Origin: Acidobacteriota bacterium
Lineage (GTDB): Bacteria; Acidobacteriota; JAAYUB01; JAMOQF01
Direction: 5' to 3'
DNA: 8,983 bases
Assembly: GCA_027040585.1 (NCBI GenBank)
Contig: JALULU010000219.1
Coordinates: forward strand, 1-8,983
Every line of letters starts with the position of its first letter. Within the stretch, counting starts at the first letter, position 1. The notes under the pieces were generated by a model that worked only from the letters and a program-made list of their open reading frames with translations, did not search any database and had not been told where the DNA came from. Below, in pieces: positions 6,720 to 8,983 of the stretch. Made by a program: the position numbers and the translations under genes.

Positions 6720-8310
6720 AAAATTTTATTTCTTCTCTATATTCTCCAAAAACTTCTCTTAAGGCATTGGATATCTCACCTAAAGTGGCATAATTTCTAA
6801 CTGCCTCAAGAATTGGAAACATTAAATTTTCATTACCCCTTGCAATGTCTTTTACACTTTCAAGAGATTTTTTAACTTTCTCATTATTTCTCTCACTTTT
6901 CAACTTTCTAACCCTCTCCACCTGTTTCTTTTCAACCTCTTCATCTATTTTTAAAATGTCAAATTCTTTATCTTCTTTTATCTGAAATTTATTTACACCA
7001 ATTACAATCTTTTCTCCCCTCTCAACTTCCATCTGATATTTATAGGCTGAATCCTGTATTTCCCTTTGCACATAGCCAGATTCTATAGCCCTTAACATCC
7101 CACCCATATCATCAATTTTTTTTATATATTCCATTGCCCTTTTTTCAATCTCATCTGTGAGATTTTCCAGATAATATGAACCGGCAAGGGGGTCAACCGT
7201 ATCTGTAACACCACTTTCATAGCCAATCACCTGCTGAGTCCTTAAGGCAAGTCTCGCTGAACTCTCAGTTGGAAGAGAAAGAGCCTCATCCATTGAATTT
7301 GTGTGAAGTGATTGGGTGCCTCCCAAAACTGCAGAAAGAGCCTGAATTGTAACCCTTACGACATTTACTTCAGGTTGCTGTGCTGTAAGTGTTGAACCAG
7401 CTGTCTGTGTGTGAAATCTGAGTCTTAAAGCTGAAGGATTGATTGCCTTAAACCTATCCTTCATAATCTTTGCCCATATTCTTCTTGCTGCCCTAAACTT
7501 TGCAATTTCCTCAAGGAAATTGTTGTGTGCATTAAAGAAAAAGGAAAGTCTCGGTGCAAATTTATTTACGTCAAGTCCCTTTTTTACTGCAGCCTCTACA
7601 TACGCTATCCCATCAGCCAGTGTAAAAGCCACTTCCTGTACTGCTGTTGCCCCAGCCTCTCTTATATGATAGCCACTTATGGAAATTGTATTCCATTTTG
7701 GAACATATTTAGAACAGTAGTCAAAGATATCCGTGATAATTCTAAGAGATGGAGATGGTGGATAAATATATGTACCCCTCGCAATATATTCTTTTAAGAT
7801 ATCATTCTGTATTGTCCCTGATAATTTTTCTGGGACAACACCCTGTTTTTCACCAACAACAATGTACATGGCAAGTAAAATTGCCGCAGTGGCATTTATT
7901 GTCATTGAAGTGGAAACTTTATCAAGGGGAATTTTGTCAAATAGGGTTTCCATATCCAAAAGAGAATCTATTGCAACACCAACTTTTCCAACCTCGCCTT
8001 TTGAAAGGGGATGGTCTGAATCGTAACCTATCTGTGTAGGTAAGTCAAAGGCAACACTAAGTCCTGTCTGTCCCTGTTCGAGTAAATACCTGTATCTTTT
8101 ATTAGACTCCTCTGCTGTAGCATATCCAGCATACTGTCTCATTGTCCATAGTCTTGTCCTGTACATCTCAGGATAAACACCACGGGTAAATGGATATTTT
8201 CCCGGCATCCCTAACTTTTCTTCATAGTCAAATGGATCAATGTCTTCGGGCTTGTAAACACTTTTAATCTCAATTCCTGAGGAAGTTAAAAACTTTTTTT
8301 TATCTTCCAT
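6718..8310 (-). CDS. mcmA: Methylmalonyl-CoA mutase large (catalytic) subunit, without B12 domain
   Basis: This is the substrate-binding TIM-barrel subunit that interconverts (R)-methylmalonyl-CoA and succinyl-CoA by a coenzyme B12 radical mechanism. At 530 residues it holds only the catalytic domain. The cobalamin-binding domain, with its DxHxxG motif, is absent and must come from a separate small subunit. A constant offset of 29 from the Propionibacterium shermanii enzyme places the key residues. Tyr60 (= Tyr89), Arg178 (= Arg207), His215 (= His244), Gln168 (= Gln197) and Arg254 (= Arg283) are all kept. The Tyr/Arg pair favours methylmalonyl-CoA over isobutyryl-CoA or 2-hydroxyisobutyryl-CoA as substrate. 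Glu48 replaces the Thr77 equivalent in the YPxMY segment, which is unusual. The sequence resembles the split archaeal/bacterial type (GQTGLSVAFDLPTQ, TQTAGSTLTAQQPE). The ATG is preceded by AGGGG at 8 bases. It is the first gene of the mcmA-maeB operon. Epimerase and MeaB-type chaperone genes are not in the window. Confidence 0.95.
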   Translation of the reverse strand: MEDKKKFLTSSGIEIKSVYKPEDIDPFDYEEKLGMPGKYPFTRGVYPEMYRTRLWTMRQYAGYATAEESNKRYRYLLEQGQTGLSVAFDLPTQIGYDSDHPLSKGEVGKVGVAIDSLLDMETLFDKIPLDKVSTSMTINATAAILLAMYIVVGEKQGVVPEKLSGTIQNDILKEYIARGTYIYPPSPSLRIITDIFDYCSKYVPKWNTISISGYHIREAGATAVQEVAFTLADGIAYVEAAVKKGLDVNKFAPRLSFFFNAHNNFLEEIAKFRAARRIWAKIMKDRFKAINPSALRLRFHTQTAGSTLTAQQPEVNVVRVTIQALSAVLGGTQSLHTNSMDEALSLPTESSARLALRTQQVIGYESGVTDTVDPLAGSYYLENLTDEIEKRAMEYIKKIDDMGGMLRAIESGYVQREIQDSAYKYQMEVERGEKIVIGVNKFQIKEDKEFDILKIDEEVEKKQVERVRKLKSERNNEKVKKSLESVKDIARGNENLMFPILEAVRNYATLGEISNALREVFGEYREEIKF

Positions 8311-8318
8311 TTTATTAA

Positions 8319-8323
8319 CCCCT
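8319..8323 (-). promoter_or_regulatory. Ribosome binding site of the mutase gene
   Basis: AGGGG on the minus strand lies 8 bases before the ATG at 8310. It supports the chosen start, which also matches the expected N-terminus of the family. Confidence 0.6.
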
Positions 8324-8338
8324 AAAAAAGCATTTCGT

Positions 8339-8367
8339 ATTCTACAATAAATTTAAAAATATTACAA
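8339..8367 (-). promoter_or_regulatory. Sigma70-like promoter for mcmA-maeB
   Basis: On the minus strand TTGTAA (8367-8362) and TAGAAT (8344-8339) are separated by exactly 17 bases, matching the -35 consensus at 4 of 6 and the -10 consensus at 5 of 6 positions. Transcription would begin near 8332, giving a leader of about 20 bases that just holds the Shine-Dalgarno site. The 8-base palindrome ACAATTGT (8364-8371) overlaps the -35 box and could be half of an operator, but a palindrome this short is common in AT-rich DNA. The site lies in the only real intergenic gap of the window (8311-8381). Confidence 0.6.
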
Positions 8368-8381
8368 TTGTTTAATTTTTA

Positions 8382-8983
8382 TTAAAAATTTTTCTCCACA
8401 AATGTCAAAATTGAAATATAACCCAAAATGGAAATTAATGAAAATAAAAAGAAAAAATTATCAAGATTTTTAATTTTAATTTCACTATTTCTCTCAAAGG
8501 GAGTCCTCTCCATTTTGTCAATTTTCTTAGCTATTTCATAAAGAGCTTTTCCATCAGTTGCTCTAAAATATCTTCCCCCGGTCTTTTTTGCAATCTTTTT
8601 TAAAATCTTTTCATCAAATTGCACAATTCTTTTCACATAAACCGGTTCATTAAACATGTTTAAACCAAGCACATCTGCTTTTTTACCAGAACCTATACCT
8701 ATGGTGTATATTTTTATGTTATAATCTCTGGCAAAATCTGCAGCTGTCAGAGGTGAAATTTCTCCCCTGTTGTTGCTACCATCTGTAATAAGAAGCAATA
8801 CCTTACTTTTTGCCTTTGAATGTCTCAATAGATTTATCCCATTTACAATTGCCATACCAATTGCAGTACCATCTAAATCAAAGGGAATCAATTGAATACT
8901 ACTTATTAAGTTAATCAATGTATTGTGGTCAAGTGTTAAAGGCGAAATAACATATGTATCTGCCGCAAATGTAAGTAAGGCAA
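8382..8983 (-). CDS. batA: BatA-like von Willebrand factor A membrane protein (5' end off window)
   Basis: This is the C-terminal 199 residues of a VWA-domain protein of the BatA type, encoded in many bacteria beside MoxR AAA ATPases. It is thought to work at the inner membrane in envelope or stress functions. The frame is open to the window edge; the internal TTG at 8918 is not the start. Visible family segments are PLTLD near the edge, GTAIGMAI with the MIDAS Thr, SKAKSKV, LLITDGSNN with the MIDAS Asp, GEISPLTAAD, IYTIGIGSG and KKTGGRYFRATD. A C-terminal membrane helix follows (FFFLFSLISILGYISILTFV) with a short charged tail. The DxSxS part of the metal site and the N-terminal helices lie off the window. 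BatA is usually about 320-340 residues, so roughly 40% is missing. BatB is the nearest alternative, but the SKAKSKV and GEISPLTAAD segments favour BatA. No batB follows it; the next gene has its own promoter. Confidence 0.85.
   Translation of the reverse strand, partial: ALLTFAADTYVISPLTLDHNTLINLISSIQLIPFDLDGTAIGMAIVNGINLLRHSKAKSKVLLLITDGSNNRGEISPLTAADFARDYNIKIYTIGIGSGKKADVLGLNMFNEPVYVKRIVQFDEKILKKIAKKTGGRYFRATDGKALYEIAKKIDKMERTPFERNSEIKIKNLDNFFFLFSLISILGYISILTFVEKNF

Noticed and set aside
7439..8039. Three overlapping plus-strand frames inside the mutase gene
   Set aside because: They overlap each other and lie antisense to highly conserved mutase sequence; not credible genes.
8371..8400. 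A/T-rich inverted sequence at the end of the BatA-like gene as a terminator
   Set aside because: It is only A-T pairing with no GC stem, expected by chance in such AT-rich DNA, so it was not annotated.
8916..8918. TTG at 8918 as the start of the BatA-like gene
   Set aside because: The upstream codons in the same frame encode the conserved PLTLD segment of the VWA domain, so the gene continues past the window edge.

Overview
The window is a densely coded, visibly AT-rich bacterial chromosome segment with six protein genes and almost no intergenic space. It holds two clusters that converge near position 4450. The gene set (citrate lyase, malic enzyme, methylmalonyl-CoA mutase, an Asp/Thr-type von Willebrand protein) and the Lys/Glu/Ile-rich proteins suggest an anaerobic, possibly thermophilic bacterium. 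This is inference: the sequence has no rRNA or other phylogenetic marker, and I cannot name the phylum. Shine-Dalgarno sites and a sigma70-like promoter argue for Bacteria over Archaea.

Plus strand, 1-4451: the 3' part of citE (citrate lyase beta subunit, 5' end off the window), then citF (alpha subunit), then a 730-residue polytopic membrane protein of the YfhO family. Both junctions are overlaps (8 and 14 bases), so the three are probably one transcript. CitE and CitF are two of the three structural subunits of the enzyme that cleaves citrate to acetate and oxaloacetate. The acyl-carrier subunit citD and the accessory genes citC, citX and citG are not visible. The YfhO-like protein is probably a cell-envelope protein with no obvious link to citrate.

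Minus strand, 8983-4448: the 3' part of a BatA-like von Willebrand A protein, a 71-base gap with a good promoter, then the catalytic large subunit of methylmalonyl-CoA mutase, then a full-length malic enzyme/phosphotransacetylase hybrid (MaeB type). The mutase stop codon lies inside the Shine-Dalgarno site of maeB, so these two form a tight operon. Together they fit a route between propionyl-CoA/succinyl-CoA and malate/pyruvate. The B12-binding small subunit, epimerase and carboxylase are not here.

The two clusters meet tail to tail: the YfhO-family gene and maeB overlap by four bases, and a G/C-rich hairpin sits on their shared end and may end transcription in both directions. I found no tRNA, rRNA, CRISPR array, insertion sequence, integrase or other mobile-element sign, and nothing that looks like an undescribed defence or regulatory system. 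The points most worth checking are the compact gene junctions, the stand-alone mutase subunit with an unusual Glu in its CoA-binding segment, and the absence of the usual partner genes beside batA and citEF.
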